Below, piece after piece: positions 50,526-59,869 of a stretch of 64,000 nucleotides of DNA. Origin of the DNA: Oceanobacillus halophilus (GTDB lineage Bacteria; Bacillota; Bacilli; Bacillales; Amphibacillaceae). A model generated the notes under the pieces. That model did not search any database, was not told the origin of the DNA, and worked only from the letters and a program-made list of their open reading frames with translations. How positions within the stretch are numbered: position 1 is the stretch's first letter; every line of letters begins with the position of its first letter. The translations under genes were made by a program, and so were the position numbers. The stretch lies in the NCBI RefSeq assembly GCF_003628505.1, contig NZ_RBZP01000001.1, forward strand, positions 310,001 through 374,000. The letters are read 5' to 3'.

Positions 50526-50951
50526 ATGACAAGACCAAACAATCTTATTTTACGGACAACCACATCCTTAATAGCATTTCTACTATTGGGTTTTTCAATC
50601 TACCTATTTTTTGCTGGACATAATGCACCTGGTGGAGGATTTATTGGTGGTTTAATGACTACAGGTGCCATTTTGCTGTTGTATATGTCTTACGGTATTA
50701 ATACCGTAACAAAAATGTTGCCTATCAATTATATAAAATTAATTCCTATAGGTTTATTAGTTGCAGTGGCGACAGGTGCAGGTTCTTTTCTTTTTGAGGT
50801 TCCATTTTTATCACATAGTTTTGGATATTTTCATTTTCCATTATTTGGTGAAGTAGAACTTGCTACCGCAATGCTCTTCGATTTAGGGGTATATTTAACA
50901 GTAGTAGGAGTAATGATGACAATTATCTTAACTGTTGCAGATGACCAATAA
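50526..50951 (+). CDS. mrpB: Orphan MrpB/MnhB Na+/H+ antiporter subunit
   Basis: 141 residues, four membrane segments, clear PF04039-type MnhB: RPNNLILRTTTSLIAFLLLGFSIYLF, GHNAPGGGFIGGLM, GAGSFLFEVPFLSHSFGYF and ELATAMLFDLGVYLTVVG. Normally this subunit acts only inside a six- or seven-gene Mrp complex. No other mrp gene is nearby. It lies 57 bp after ccdA with its own AAGGAG site and 18 bp before yneI, so it is cotranscribed with cytochrome c maturation genes. It may supplement an Mrp complex encoded elsewhere or act differently. Confidence 0.9.
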   Translation: MTRPNNLILRTTTSLIAFLLLGFSIYLFFAGHNAPGGGFIGGLMTTGAILLLYMSYGINTVTKMLPINYIKLIPIGLLVAVATGAGSFLFEVPFLSHSFGYFHFPLFGEVELATAMLFDLGVYLTVVGVMMTIILTVADDQ

Positions 50952-50969
50952 TTGGTAGGAGGGCTTCAC

Positions 50970-51356
50970 ATGGCAAAAATTCTTGTGGTAGACGATGCGA
51001 AGTTTATGAGGATGACATTAGGAGAGATGCTCCAAAAAGCTAATCATGAAATTGTTGGGGAAGCAATAAACGGGGAAGAAGCAGTTTCCAAGTACATAGA
51101 ACTATCGCCTGATATCGTAACAATGGATATTACCATGCCTGGTGTAAATGGAATTGAAGCAACTCGTGAAATTATCAAGCATAATCAAAAAGCCAATATA
51201 ATTATTTGTTCTGCAATGGGGCAACAAAAGGTAATTAATGAAGCGATAGAGGCAGGTGCAAAAGATTATTTAATAAAGCCTTTTGATGAAAATCAAGTGA
51301 TCGAAACCATGAATCGACTCATTTATAATTCCAAACAGTCAGTTTCAAATACGTAA
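50970..51356 (+). CDS. yneI: CheY-like single-domain response regulator YneI
   Basis: 128-residue receiver domain without an output domain. Phosphate-acceptor D53 in IVTMDITMPG, acidic pair DD at 8-9 (ILVVDDAKFMR), switch serine in ICSAMGQQ and lysine in KDYLIKPFD. The ATG at 50970 follows AGGAGGG. Cognate kinase unknown. It sits between ccdA (and the orphan mrpB) and ccdC; in B. subtilis it is dispensable for cytochrome c formation. Confidence 0.94.
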   Translation: MAKILVVDDAKFMRMTLGEMLQKANHEIVGEAINGEEAVSKYIELSPDIVTMDITMPGVNGIEATREIIKHNQKANIIICSAMGQQKVINEAIEAGAKDYLIKPFDENQVIETMNRLIYNSKQSVSNT

Positions 51357-51400
51357 TTTGTTATATCTTATAAAATTCATGTGATATAGAACAAAGTAGG

Positions 51401-51445
51401 CAAAGTCCACTCACTTATATTATTGTTAGTGGACTTTTCTTCTTT
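51401..51445 (+). terminator. Terminator after yneI
   Basis: Stem AAGTCCACTCAC with GTTAGTGGACTT (one mismatch) and T-rich tail. Confidence 0.8.
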
Positions 51446-51480
51446 ATAATATAAGAAGGCTCTAGAAAGAGTGGTAGAAA

Positions 51481-51960
51481 ATGTTTTGGATAATCTCAAG
51501 TACCATATTATTTGCCACAATGGCAGTGTTCATGATATTTGTTCGGTTAAAAGCAGCAAAAAAACCCGTTTCCGTAAAAAAAATTATCCTGCCTCCAATA
51601 ATGATGAGTACTGGTATGTTTATGTTTATTTTTCCTGTCTTTCAAGTTGAATGGTTGCAGGTAGGAGAAGCACTATTAGTTGGAATACTTTGCTCTATTT
51701 TTCTTATTAAAACATCCAAATTTGAAATTAGAGATAAAGATATCTATCTGATTCCATCGCGTGCATTTCCATTTATTTTATTTGGGTTATTACTCTTTCG
51801 ATTGGTGGTAAAACTAATTCTTGGAAGTTATATCTCATTTGGGGAGACCTCAGGAATGTTTTTTTTATTGGCATTGGGTATGATTGTTACATGGAGAGTT
51901 ACTATGTTGTACCAATTTTTACAATTGAAAAAAACAATTCCAGAAGAAAAACACGCCTAA
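51481..51960 (+). CDS. ccdC: CcdC family membrane protein (YneJ)
   Basis: 159 residues with about five membrane segments (MFWIISSTILFATMAVFMIF..., IILPPIMMSTGMFMFIFPVF). Conserved linked neighbour of ccdA in Bacillaceae; not essential for cytochrome c maturation in B. subtilis, function unknown. No cysteine pair is visible. Its stop codon lies in the loop of the terminator hairpin shared with yneK. Confidence 0.9.
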   Translation: MFWIISSTILFATMAVFMIFVRLKAAKKPVSVKKIILPPIMMSTGMFMFIFPVFQVEWLQVGEALLVGILCSIFLIKTSKFEIRDKDIYLIPSRAFPFILFGLLLFRLVVKLILGSYISFGETSGMFFLLALGMIVTWRVTMLYQFLQLKKTIPEEKHA

Positions 51961-51986
51961 ACTTACTTGGGCGTGTTTTTCTTCTG
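51941..51986. terminator. Bidirectional terminator overlapping the ends of ccdC and yneK
   Basis: A stem of about 17 bp: CAGAAGAAAAACACGCC (51941-51957) with GGCGTGTTTTTCTTCTG (51970-51986). Both stop codons lie in or beside the loop, so the hairpin arms are coding on each strand. Confidence 0.85.
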
Positions 51987-52445
51987 GCTTTTATACTTTG
52001 TTCGCCAATTATCTGTATAGTTTTCTTTTGATAGAGAAAACAGATGCTCATAAGGAGATACATCAATTTGTTTCTCTTTTAATTTTTTTCTTAAGAATTT
52101 ATGATCTCGTTTTGGAGTTGCTAGAATATATCCTTGAATTACTTCTTCTTGTGTGATAATATCACAATTTTTCTTTAAAGCGACTTCACCGATTTTACTT
52201 CCAATACTTTGTTTGGCTACATCTCTAAAAAGTTCGGGAACTGGAGAGACTAATTCCTCCAATAACTGTTTTTCTTCTGGCCGCCACATAGTTTTTGTCT
52301 TTTCCAGGTAATGCATCTCCCAATCCATCACCGACTTTCCATCTTCTTTCGGAATTTGTTTTAAAAACTTTCGAAACATGAAAAAACCGCCAATTGAAAG
52401 TAAACCTATTAGTAAAAAACCCCACAATACTAAGATAATTTCCAT
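51963..52445 (-). CDS. yneK: DUF2621 family membrane protein YneK
   Basis: 160 residues. One N-terminal membrane segment (IILVLWGFLLIGLLSIGGFFMF) then a cytoplasmic helical domain (MDWEMHYLEKTKTMWRPEEKQLLEELVSPVPELFR). Convergent to ccdC, as in B. subtilis. The gene is read leftwards from 52445. Function unknown. Confidence 0.88.
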   Translation of the reverse strand: MEIILVLWGFLLIGLLSIGGFFMFRKFLKQIPKEDGKSVMDWEMHYLEKTKTMWRPEEKQLLEELVSPVPELFRDVAKQSIGSKIGEVALKKNCDIITQEEVIQGYILATPKRDHKFLRKKLKEKQIDVSPYEHLFSLSKENYTDNWRTKYKSQKKNTPK

Positions 52446-52679
52446 TATTTCACCTAATTCTGAATATGAATTTTTTGCCTGATTTTTCAGTTATATCTCT
52501 TTTTATAAAATATTTATTTTATTTTTCCTGTGTTTTATAGTATTATTACATAATAATAGGTTTCATTTACATATTTAATTATAGTATTGTTGGTTTAGAC
52601 AAACAAGTATCATATTTGATAGATTTTTTCATATAGTATAAATAGGTAAAAGATAATACTATTGAAAAGGGGGGGTTCG

Positions 52680-53810
52680 ATGAAATTTGGAAATGTTAAT
52701 CCCGACAACTGTGAACTAGGCCATTCTTATTCAAAAAGCTTAGTTGATGAGAAAGTAGAAGAAATTTCAAATTACGCAATGCTGCCCTTATCCACATTAG
52801 ACTGGATTGAAAATAACCAAAACGAGGTTATTATGGTATGTGATAATAAAGGTAAGATTATTTTTGTTTCAAGTTCCATCGAAAGATTATTGGGTTATAG
52901 TAAATCAGAAATGATTGGGACAAATTGGTCTGAGAGATTAACCCCTGAAGAAAGAAATTATGTATGTAATCGGTATGAAAATATAGTAAACAAGAATCAA
53001 AGCTTTACTCTTGATTTAATACATAGAAGTGGCAAAAGAATGGCAACGGATTGTTTAATGTGCAAGGTAATTGATAATGAAACACAAGAGACTTATTACT
53101 TAATTACTTTGAGAGATATTACGGACCGAAAAGAAATGGAAGAAATGCTGGTACGTTCGGAAAAAATGTCTGTGGCGGGTCAGCTTGCGGCGGGAATTGC
53201 ACATGAAATTAGAAATCCTTTAACGTCAATCAAAGGTTTTTTACAGATATTACAAGCAGGGGTTAATCGAAAAGAAGAATATTATAAGATTATGATTGAA
53301 GAAATAGAAAAGATGGAAAAAATTACCTCTGAACTATTATTTATATCCAAACCTTTAACAGATCTTAAAAAAAGAGAATCTATCAAAGAGATGATTGATG
53401 ACACAGTAAGTCTTCTTCATTCTCAAGCAAAATTGAAGAATATTGAACTTATTGTTAAAGAACCAATAACAGAATCTGTATACTGTGATAAATCACAAAT
53501 TAAACAAGTGTTAATAAACCTCGTTAAAAATGCAATTGAGGCTATGGAGCAACCAGGAGAAATAACTTTAGGTGTTTTATCTGATTCCAATCAAATTGAG
53601 ATAATGGTAACAGATGAAGGACCGGGGATACCTCAAGAGATGATCCAAAAATTGGGAGAACCATTTTTCACCACTAAGAAAAATGGAACAGGATTAGGAA
53701 TCATGATTTCCAAGCAAATCTTGGAAGAACATCATGGAGAACTGAAAATTACGCAAAATGAATACAAAGGAAGTACATTTAAATTGGTCTTTCCAAGAGA
53801 GGGGCTATAA
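52680..53810 (+). CDS. PAS-domain sensor histidine kinase, sporulation-kinase-like
   Basis: 376 residues, no membrane segment, so cytoplasmic. The ATG at 52680 follows AAGGGGGGG. A PAS domain spans about 42-150 (IIFVSSSIERLLGYSKSEMIG). The HisKA domain has H175 in AAGIAHEIRNPLTSIKGFLQ. The ATPase has N box LINLVKNAIEAM, G1 DEGPGIP and G2 KNGTGLGIMIS. The H-box region resembles KinA/KinB/KinE kinases of the Spo0A phosphorelay. No response regulator is adjacent, fitting an orphan phosphorelay kinase. TTAGACAAAC at 52595-52604 resembles a 0A box with one change. Confidence 0.9.
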   Translation: MKFGNVNPDNCELGHSYSKSLVDEKVEEISNYAMLPLSTLDWIENNQNEVIMVCDNKGKIIFVSSSIERLLGYSKSEMIGTNWSERLTPEERNYVCNRYENIVNKNQSFTLDLIHRSGKRMATDCLMCKVIDNETQETYYLITLRDITDRKEMEEMLVRSEKMSVAGQLAAGIAHEIRNPLTSIKGFLQILQAGVNRKEEYYKIMIEEIEKMEKITSELLFISKPLTDLKKRESIKEMIDDTVSLLHSQAKLKNIELIVKEPITESVYCDKSQIKQVLINLVKNAIEAMEQPGEITLGVLSDSNQIEIMVTDEGPGIPQEMIQKLGEPFFTTKKNGTGLGIMISKQILEEHHGELKITQNEYKGSTFKLVFPREGL

Positions 53811-53840
53811 AAACATCTACTTATGATAGATGTTTTTTTT
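53810..53840 (+). terminator. Terminator after the histidine kinase
   Basis: Short stem AACATCT with AGATGTT followed by eight T. Repeat R8 starts 5 bp later. Confidence 0.8.
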
Positions 53841-53844
53841 AAAA

Positions 53845-54618
53845 GGCTCTTTTCGTATAGTTTGTTGCTTTTAGGAGTTTTACAGTTGATAGGAACTCCT
53901 GATATATTTAATTAAGAATAGAATAGTGCTCTCGCTTACACTTATGAATGTTTTGTGCTACCATTCGCTCCGGCAGAATACTTGCGGTTCGCGGGCACGG
54001 CTTCAGCCTCCTCGCGGAAAAAGCATACTGCGCCTGCGTCTACTAGTAATGCTTCGAAGTAGGCTTCCTCGGCGCAAGGGCCAAAGAAGCTTAATCAAGG
54101 AGTTCCCTCGCTGCGGGGTCTTCGGACACGTGCTATTCCCGCAGGACAAGGAAGGCTTCGTCAGCGAAACATCGCACGAAGAAAATTGGTTTTTATTTTC
54201 GAGGAGTCTACGTATTCTGCCTCCGCTATGTTAGATGGCCTAGATATTTTTATAGCTAAAGTCCATAATGTCACGTTTGGGATAGTTGTTCCTCGTATAA
54301 AATAAATTTATTTACTTAAAATCAAGTGAAGCAGAAGCTTAGCGGAGGAAATACACGGAGACTCCTTGAAAAAAGAAAACCACTTTTTTCTGCGTGCGAT
54401 GTAACCCTGCCGAAGCGTTCCTTGTCCTGCCGGAAGAAAAGCCTAGGTGAGACTACGGAGAGCGTTAGCTCGGAGTAGGCTCAGCAGCGCCCGTGGAAAG
54501 CGAAGTGTATTTCCGTAGCGGGTGTTAAGCATTTATTATGAATTAAAGATATTAAAAGTTTATACAAAAACGTAAAGTAAAGTCATGGTTAAAAACAACA
54601 ATCTTTTAAAAAAGAGCC
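53845..54618 (+). repeat. Intergenic repeat R8 (long form, intact ends, core flipped relative to ends)
   Basis: 774 bp. Ends GGCTCTTTTCGTATAGTTTG and AACAACAATCTTTTAAAAAAGAGCC. Flanks TTTTTAAAA and TTTTTAAAT match at 8 of 9. The first arm includes GCGGTTCGCGGGCACGGC (from 53984), GCGCCTGCGTCTACTAGTAA and CTCGGCGCAAGGGCC. The second arm includes GGAAATACACGGAGACTCCT and GTGTATTTCCGTAGCGGG. Here the GTTGATAGGAACTCCTGAT-type end lies on the left, opposite to R2, R5 and R9 with the same core direction. Plus-strand frame 53926-54234 is repeat sequence. Confidence 0.88.
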
Positions 54619-55004
54619 TTTTTAAATGTAGAAGTTTAGTGAATAGGGTTATAACTATAACTTATTGTTATCCAAGGAGATTTAATTATGTCTAAAGGAT
54701 GACAAATTAAAGAATGATATATAAACCCTCTTGCAATAGTGTGTAAAGTGTTAAAAGGTCGATTCAATAGTTTAAACCGTTTGTTTTATCTTGATAAGTA
54801 AAACTTATCAGATTACATAAGTTTTTAATATATATTGACAAACTATAATTATTTGTCTAATAGCTATTATTCCTATAATATATAAGTGTAGGAATTCTTA
54901 ATAAGTATTTTTATAGTTTTTAAGAATTTGCATAGGGAAAATTTTTGTCGATAATTCCATCCATTGATTGAAGTTTGACAGAAATGAAAGAAAGGGGCAG
55001 TAAT
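54619..55004 (+). promoter_or_regulatory. Upstream region of aconitase gene
   Basis: 386 bp without a gene. A well-placed AAGGAG at 54674 precedes ATG 54688, but the frame stops after four codons (MSKG). Promoter-like signals are TTGACA at 54835-54840 and TATAAT at 54875-54880; they do not pair at ideal spacing. AATAGCTATT (54860-54869) is a perfect palindrome between them, a possible regulator site. I cannot assign a CcpC box confidently. Confidence 0.35.
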
Positions 55005-57722
55005 ATGGGGAAAGACAATGTATTTAAAGCAAAAAAACAGTTTGATTTAAATGGTAAGAAGTATAACTATTACGATTTAAAAGCTCTTGAAGAAGCGGGT
55101 ATAGGTTCAATAGGACGGTTGCCGTTCTCTGTAAGAGTACTTCTAGAATCTGTTGTTCGTCAGCATGATGGACATCAAATTAAAGATGATCATGTGAAAG
55201 GTCTAGCTAAATGGGGAACGAAAGAACAAGGTTCAGATGTACCTTTTAAACCTTCACGTGTAATTTTACAAGACTTTACAGGAGTTCCTGCAGTAGTAGA
55301 CCTAGCATCGTTACGAAAAGCGATGGTCGATTTAGGTGGAAAAGCGGATGAAATCAATCCTGAAGTTCCAGTGGACTTAGTAATTGACCACTCCGTACAA
55401 GTTGACCAATATGGTACTGCAAGTGCACTCCGAGCTAACATGGACTTAGAATTTAAGAGAAATGCGGAACGTTATGAGTTTCTTAATTGGGCTCAAAAAG
55501 CTTTTGACAACTATCGTGCGGTTCCGCCTGCAACAGGTATTGTACACCAAGTGAACTTAGAATACATTGCTAATGTTGTTCATGGTATTGAAAATGAAAG
55601 CGGTGAATATGATGCTTTCCCTGATACATTAGTAGGTACAGACTCACACACAACCATGATTAATGGTTTAGGTGTACTTGGTTGGGGTGTTGGTGGTATT
55701 GAAGCGGAAGCAGGAATGCTTGGACAACCATCTTATGTTCCAACACCAGAAGTTATCGGTGTTAAATTTACTGGAAGCTTTCCGAATGGAACTACAGCAA
55801 CAGACTTAGCATTAAAAGTAACACAAGTACTTCGCGAGAAAAATGTTGTTGGAAAATTTGTCGAATATTTTGGTCCAGGGCTACAAGATATGCCACTTGC
55901 AGATCGAGCAACCATTTCTAACATGGCGCCTGAATATGGGGCAACTTGTGGATTTTTCCCAGTAGATAATGAATCATTAAACTATTTACGTCTAACTGGA
56001 CGCAGCGAAGAACAAATACAATTAGTTGAAAAATATTGTAAAGCTAATAGCTTATGGTATTCTCCAGATCAAGCTGATCCAGAATATACGGAAGTTGTAG
56101 AAATAAATTTATCCGAATTAGAACCGAATCTTTCTGGTCCAAAACGACCACAAGATTTAATACCTTTATCTGGAATGCAGGATGAATTCAATAAAGCAGT
56201 AACTGCACCAGAAGGTAACCAAGGCTTCGGCTTAGATAAGTCTGAATTTGATAAAGAAGTAACGATTAAAAATCCTGATGGCTCTGAATCCGTTATGAAA
56301 ACAGGTTCCATTGCTATTGCAGCAATTACATCTTGTACAAACACATCCAATCCTTACGTAATGCTTGGTGCTGGATTGGTAGCTAAAAAAGCAGTAGAAA
56401 AAGGATTAGAAGTACCTGGATATGTTAAAACATCTCTAGCACCAGGATCTAAAGTTGTTACTCGTTACTTAGCAGATGCTGGACTGCAAGATTACCTAGA
56501 TCAATTAGGATTTAATCTAGTTGGGTATGGATGTACTACATGTATCGGTAACTCTGGCCCATTACGCGAAGATATTGAGCAAGCTATTCAAGATAGTGAT
56601 CTATTAGCCTCTTCCGTATTATCAGGGAACCGTAACTTTGAAGGACGTATCCATCCTTTTGTAAAAGCTAACTATTTAGCTTCTCCACCATTAGTAGTCG
56701 CTTATGCATTAGCTGGAACAGTAGATATTAACTTGTCGAAAGATCCAATTGGTGAAGATAAAGATGGAAAACCAGTATACATGAATGATATTTGGCCTAC
56801 TATGCAAGAAGTTAAAGATGAAGTAGAAAAAGTAGTAACGCCAGAAATCTTCCGTAAAGAATACGAAAATGTATTTGATTCTAATGAGAAATGGAATGCA
56901 ATTGATACAACTGATCAACCAATATTTGAATGGGATAATGAATCTACTTACATTCAAAACCCGCCATTCTTTGAAGGGCTTTCGAAAGATGCAGGAACGG
57001 TTAAACCATTAAATGGTTTACGTGCACTAGGTAAATTTGGGGATTCAGTAACAACGGACCACATTTCTCCTGCAGGTGCGATCGCAAAAGATATGCCAGC
57101 AGGGCAATATCTACAAGATAAAGGCGTTTCACCAAGAAACTTTAACTCTTATGGTTCACGACGTGGAAACCATGAAGTAATGATGCGCGGTACATTTGCT
57201 AATATTCGTATCCGTAATCAGTTAGCTCCAGGTACTGAAGGTGGGTATACTACTTACTGGCCAACAGGTGAAGTAATGCCAATTTATGATGCGGCAATGA
57301 AATACCAAAAAGATGGTACTGGATTAACTATCTTAGCTGGTAAAGATTATGGTATGGGATCATCCCGTGACTGGGCTGCAAAAGGTACGAATCTTTTAGG
57401 CGTTAAGATGGTAATTGCTGAAAGCTTTGAACGTATTCACCGTTCTAACTTAGTAATGATGGGTGTATTACCATTACAATTTGAAAAAGGTGAAAATGCA
57501 GATAAACTTGGACTTAATGGTAAAGAATCCTTTAACGTTGAAATTGATGAAAGTGTTAAACCTGGTGACTTGGTCAAAGTAACTGCAGTTGACGAAGAAA
57601 CTGGTAAAGAAACTACTTTTAATGCTGTTGCTCGATTTGACAGTGAAGTAGAAGTAGATTATTACCGTCATGGTGGTATCTTACAAATGGTACTTCGCAG
57701 TAAAGTAGCAGTTGGAGCATAA
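55005..57722 (+). CDS. acnA: Aconitate hydratase (aconitase)
   Basis: TCA-cycle enzyme interconverting citrate and isocitrate; in Bacillus (citB) also an iron-responsive RNA-binding protein. The ATG at 55005 follows AAAGGGGC and gives 905 residues; a TTG 30 bp earlier has no better site. [4Fe-4S] ligands: cysteine in [10 protein letters not shown] and the pair in [13 protein letters not shown]. Other motifs are [25 protein letters not shown]-type domain 1 and the swivel domain [16 protein letters not shown]. Strong terminator follows. Confidence 0.98.
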   Translation: MGKDNVFKAKKQFDLNGKKYNYYDLKALEEAGIGSIGRLPFSVRVLLESVVRQHDGHQIKDDHVKGLAKWGTKEQGSDVPFKPSRVILQDFTGVPAVVDLASLRKAMVDLGGKADEINPEVPVDLVIDHSVQVDQYGTASALRANMDLEFKRNAERYEFLNWAQKAFDNYRAVPPATGIVHQVNLEYIANVVHGIENESGEYDAFPDTLVGTDSHTTMINGLGVLGWGVGGIEAEAGMLGQPSYVPTPEVIGVKFTGSFPNGTTATDLALKVTQVLREKNVVGKFVEYFGPGLQDMPLADRATISNMAPEYGATCGFFPVDNESLNYLRLTGRSEEQIQLVEKYCKANSLWYSPDQADPEYTEVVEINLSELEPNLSGPKRPQDLIPLSGMQDEFNKAVTAPEGNQGFGLDKSEFDKEVTIKNPDGSESVMKTGSIAIAAITSCTNTSNPYVMLGAGLVAKKAVEKGLEVPGYVKTSLAPGSKVVTRYLADAGLQDYLDQLGFNLVGYGCTTCIGNSGPLREDIEQAIQDSDLLASSVLSGNRNFEGRIHPFVKANYLASPPLVVAYALAGTVDINLSKDPIGEDKDGKPVYMNDIWPTMQEVKDEVEKVVTPEIFRKEYENVFDSNEKWNAIDTTDQPIFEWDNESTYIQNPPFFEGLSKDAGTVKPLNGLRALGKFGDSVTTDHISPAGAIAKDMPAGQYLQDKGVSPRNFNSYGSRRGNHEVMMRGTFANIRIRNQLAPGTEGGYTTYWPTGEVMPIYDAAMKYQKDGTGLTILAGKDYGMGSSRDWAAKGTNLLGVKMVIAESFERIHRSNLVMMGVLPLQFEKGENADKLGLNGKESFNVEIDESVKPGDLVKVTAVDEETGKETTFNAVARFDSEVEVDYYRHGGILQMVLRSKVAVGA

Positions 57723-57733
57723 GTTCCATTAAC

Positions 57734-57776
57734 AAATCGCTCCTGTACATTTTGTACAGGAGCGATTTTTCTTTTG
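57734..57776 (+). terminator. Terminator after aconitase
   Basis: A perfect stem of about 16 bp (AAATCGCTCCTGTACA with TGTACAGGAGCGATTT) and T run. Repeat R9 starts 17 bp later. Confidence 0.92.
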
Positions 57777-57792
57777 ACAATATCCAGATATA

Positions 57793-58400
57793 GGCTCTTT
57801 TTTAAAATTATTGTTGCTTTTAACCATGAGTTTATTTTACATTTTATATAGATTGTTAATATCTTAAATTCAGAATAATGTAGCTCTCGCTCACACTTAA
57901 GTTTGATATGTGCGATCATTTGCTCCGGCAGAATACTTGCGGTTCGCGGGCACGGCCTCTGCCTCCTCGCGGAAAAACCAGAACTGCGCCTGCGTCTACT
58001 GGTAACGCTTCGAAGTAGGCTTCCTCGGCGCAAGGGCCAAAGAAGCTTAATCAAGTAGTCCCCTTGCTGCTCAGGTCTAGACACGTGCTTTTCCCGCAGG
58101 ACAAGGAAGGATTCGTCAGCATTACATCGCACGAAGAAAATTGCACTTTATTTTCGAGGAGTCTCCGTATTCTTCCGCTAAATAGGCGCTCAAGATTACT
58201 TTGGGCTTATAGCTCTAGAAATTACGTTTTAAAACCATTAAAATCCTTAAAATAGCATATTTCTTGTTTATACAAGTAGAGCAGACACACAGCGGAGTGT
58301 ATTTCCGTAGCGATTGTGAAGAACATTTTTTTAATTAAATAAATCGGGAGTTTCTAACAACTGTAAAACATTAAAAAAGCAACAAATGATAAAAAATACA
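57793..58400 (+). repeat. Intergenic repeat R9 (long form, right end decayed)
   Basis: The left end is intact: GGCTCTTTTTTAAAATTATTG then TTGCTTTTAACC. The right end is degraded (AAAAAAGCAACAAATGATAAAAAATAC). The first arm is complete (GCGGTTCGCGGGCACGGCC from 57939, GCGCCTGCGTCTACTGGTAA, CTCGGCGCAAGGGCC). The second arm is reduced to AGCGGAGTGTATTTCCGTAGCG (about 58290-58311). Open frames on both strands here follow the repeat. No gene. Confidence 0.85.
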
Positions 58401-58617
58401 ACTTAGTTACTTACAATCTTACAAACTCGTCGGAAGAAAATCACTTACTTAAAAGAAAGACACATTTTTTGCTGTAAGGTAGTTCTGTCGTAGCGTAACG
58501 TAATCTTGACGCTATATTGAACATTTTGCGAACGATACGGTTAAAACCTTTACAAACATAAGAAACAGAAATACCATTTAATTACAATGCTTGTTACTAC
58601 GTCTAAGGAGAGGTTAA
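58401..58617 (+). other. Gene-free gap before yneN
   Basis: No open frame with a ribosome binding site and no clear promoter. In B. subtilis sspO and sspP lie between citB and yneN; I see neither here. Confidence 0.4.
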
Positions 58618-59208
58618 ATGTTTAAAAAGGTTCTGGGTATTTCTGTAATGATTGTTCTATTTTTCATATTAATAACCAACATTTTTGAGCAGGGTAACAC
58701 AAATGAAATTAGTAATGAAATCGATGTAACTGGGGATACGAGTGTAGAGGGTGCCTCCATATCGCCAATTGAAAGTGCTGGAATAGAATCCGGTGAACTG
58801 GCGCCAGACTTTGAATTAGAAACAGTAAGTGGAGAAGTTGCTAAGCTTTCTGATTATCGAGGTAAAAAGGTTTTCTTAAATTTCTGGTATACATATTGTC
58901 CACCATGTAAAGAAGAAATGCCTGATATGCAAGCATTTTATGAGGAGTATCAAGAAGAAGTGGAGATTATCGCTGTTAATCTAACTGAAATGGAAAATAA
59001 AAAACAAGACGTATATGATTATATCGATCAATTTGGATACACATATACGATTCCCTTAGATCAAAAAGGTATAGTTTCTGATGATTACAAGGTAGTTGCT
59101 GCACCCATAACGTATTTTATAGGAACTGATGGCGTCGTTCAACAACCAAGAAAAATTGGACCAATGACATATGAATTTATGGTTGAAATGGCTGAAGAAT
59201 TAAATTAA
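58618..59208 (+). CDS. yneN: Membrane-anchored thioredoxin-like protein YneN (ResA/TlpA type)
   Basis: 196 residues. One N-terminal signal-anchor segment (VLGISVMIVLFFILITNIF), a linker, then an AhpC/TSA-thioredoxin domain outside the membrane with redox CPPC (C94, C97) in WYTYCPPCKEEMPDMQ and cis-proline region VVAAPITYFIG. It should be kept reduced by CcdA and reduce disulfides in apocytochromes or spore-cortex proteins. Ribosome binding site AAGGAGAG. Position after citB as in B. subtilis. Confidence 0.92.
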   Translation: MFKKVLGISVMIVLFFILITNIFEQGNTNEISNEIDVTGDTSVEGASISPIESAGIESGELAPDFELETVSGEVAKLSDYRGKKVFLNFWYTYCPPCKEEMPDMQAFYEEYQEEVEIIAVNLTEMENKKQDVYDYIDQFGYTYTIPLDQKGIVSDDYKVVAAPITYFIGTDGVVQQPRKIGPMTYEFMVEMAEELN

Positions 59209-59286
59209 TTTATGGAAATTATTATAAAATTAGAAAGAAATGGCCATACTTCTTTTAAAAGATTAAGGGAGTGAAACGCTATTTCT

Positions 59287-59409
59287 TTGAAGAAAAAGTT
59301 AACTTTTGAAGAATTGGTGCAGGAAAATCGTAAGCAAATCTTAGAAGATCGAGCTTTAATGGACAAAATTGATCAAAAATTAGAACAGAAATTTAAAGAA
59401 GCAAGATAA
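59287..59409 (+). CDS. FbpB-family small basic protein, unusual start
   Basis: A 40-residue open frame ending at TAA 59407. LTFEELVQENRKQILEDRAL is followed by MDKIDQKLEQKFKEAR, the pattern of the FbpB (PF13040-type) family; B. subtilis FbpB is a Fur-controlled helper of the small RNA FsrA. TTG 59287 is the nearest accepted start, but it is 13 bases from AAGGGAGTG (59265-59273). An in-frame ATT at 59281, which would give MSLKKKLTF, has better spacing. No Fur box is evident. The family call rests on my memory of its consensus. Confidence 0.7.
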   Translation: MKKKLTFEELVQENRKQILEDRALMDKIDQKLEQKFKEAR

Positions 59410-59442
59410 AAGTTTATAATACACACACTTTATTAAAACGTA

Positions 59443-59477
59443 GTCTCTTTCTTAATTATTAGGAAGAGACATTTTTT
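59443..59477 (+). terminator. Terminator after the fbpB-like gene
   Basis: Stem GTCTCTTTCT with AGGAAGAGAC (one G-U), 8-nt loop, T run. Confidence 0.85.
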
Positions 59478-59582
59478 ATGTGGGACAAAGCAAAAAATTA
59501 GCGAATGCCCTATTTTTTTAATGTATAGGTTAAATATTTTAAGAAAAAATAAAAGTAGTTTAAAGAAGAAAGGAGAATAAAA

Positions 59583-59804
59583 ATGACTGATCAACACCAT
59601 CAACCAAAACCAGATGATCGCAGCGATAATGTAGAGAAGCTTCAAAATATGGTGCAAGATACTATCCAAAACATGGAAAAAGCAGAAGAAACAATGGAAC
59701 ATTCACATGGCAATGACAGAGAGCAAATAATGGCTAAAAACAAACGACGTGAAGAAGCTATTCAAGGTATGCGGGAAGAAATTAAGGATGAATCTCAGAA
59801 TTAA
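59583..59804 (+). CDS. tlp: Small acid-soluble spore protein Tlp
   Basis: 73-residue, highly polar helical protein made in the forespore. PKPDDRSDNVEKLQNMVQDT, MEKAEETMEHSHGNDREQI and KNKRREEAIQGMREEIKDE follow the Tlp family pattern. The ATG at 59583 follows AAAGGAG. It sits between yneN and yneP as in B. subtilis. I could not place a sigma-G promoter with confidence. Confidence 0.93.
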   Translation: MTDQHHQPKPDDRSDNVEKLQNMVQDTIQNMEKAEETMEHSHGNDREQIMAKNKRREEAIQGMREEIKDESQN

Positions 59805-59824
59805 AACAATATGTATTAATGTAT

Positions 59825-59858
59825 AAGCCCTAAATCGAGTATGATTTGGGGCTTGTCT
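59825..59858 (+). terminator. Terminator after tlp
   Basis: A 12-bp stem AAGCCCTAAATC (59825-59836) with GATTTGGGGCTT (59843-59854, one G-U). The T tail is weak. Confidence 0.7.
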
Positions 59859-59869
59859 ATTATTCATTA

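Noticed and set aside
53926-54234. 102-codon plus-strand frame
   Set aside because: Repeat R8 core; a partial mirror of the frames in R5 and R9.
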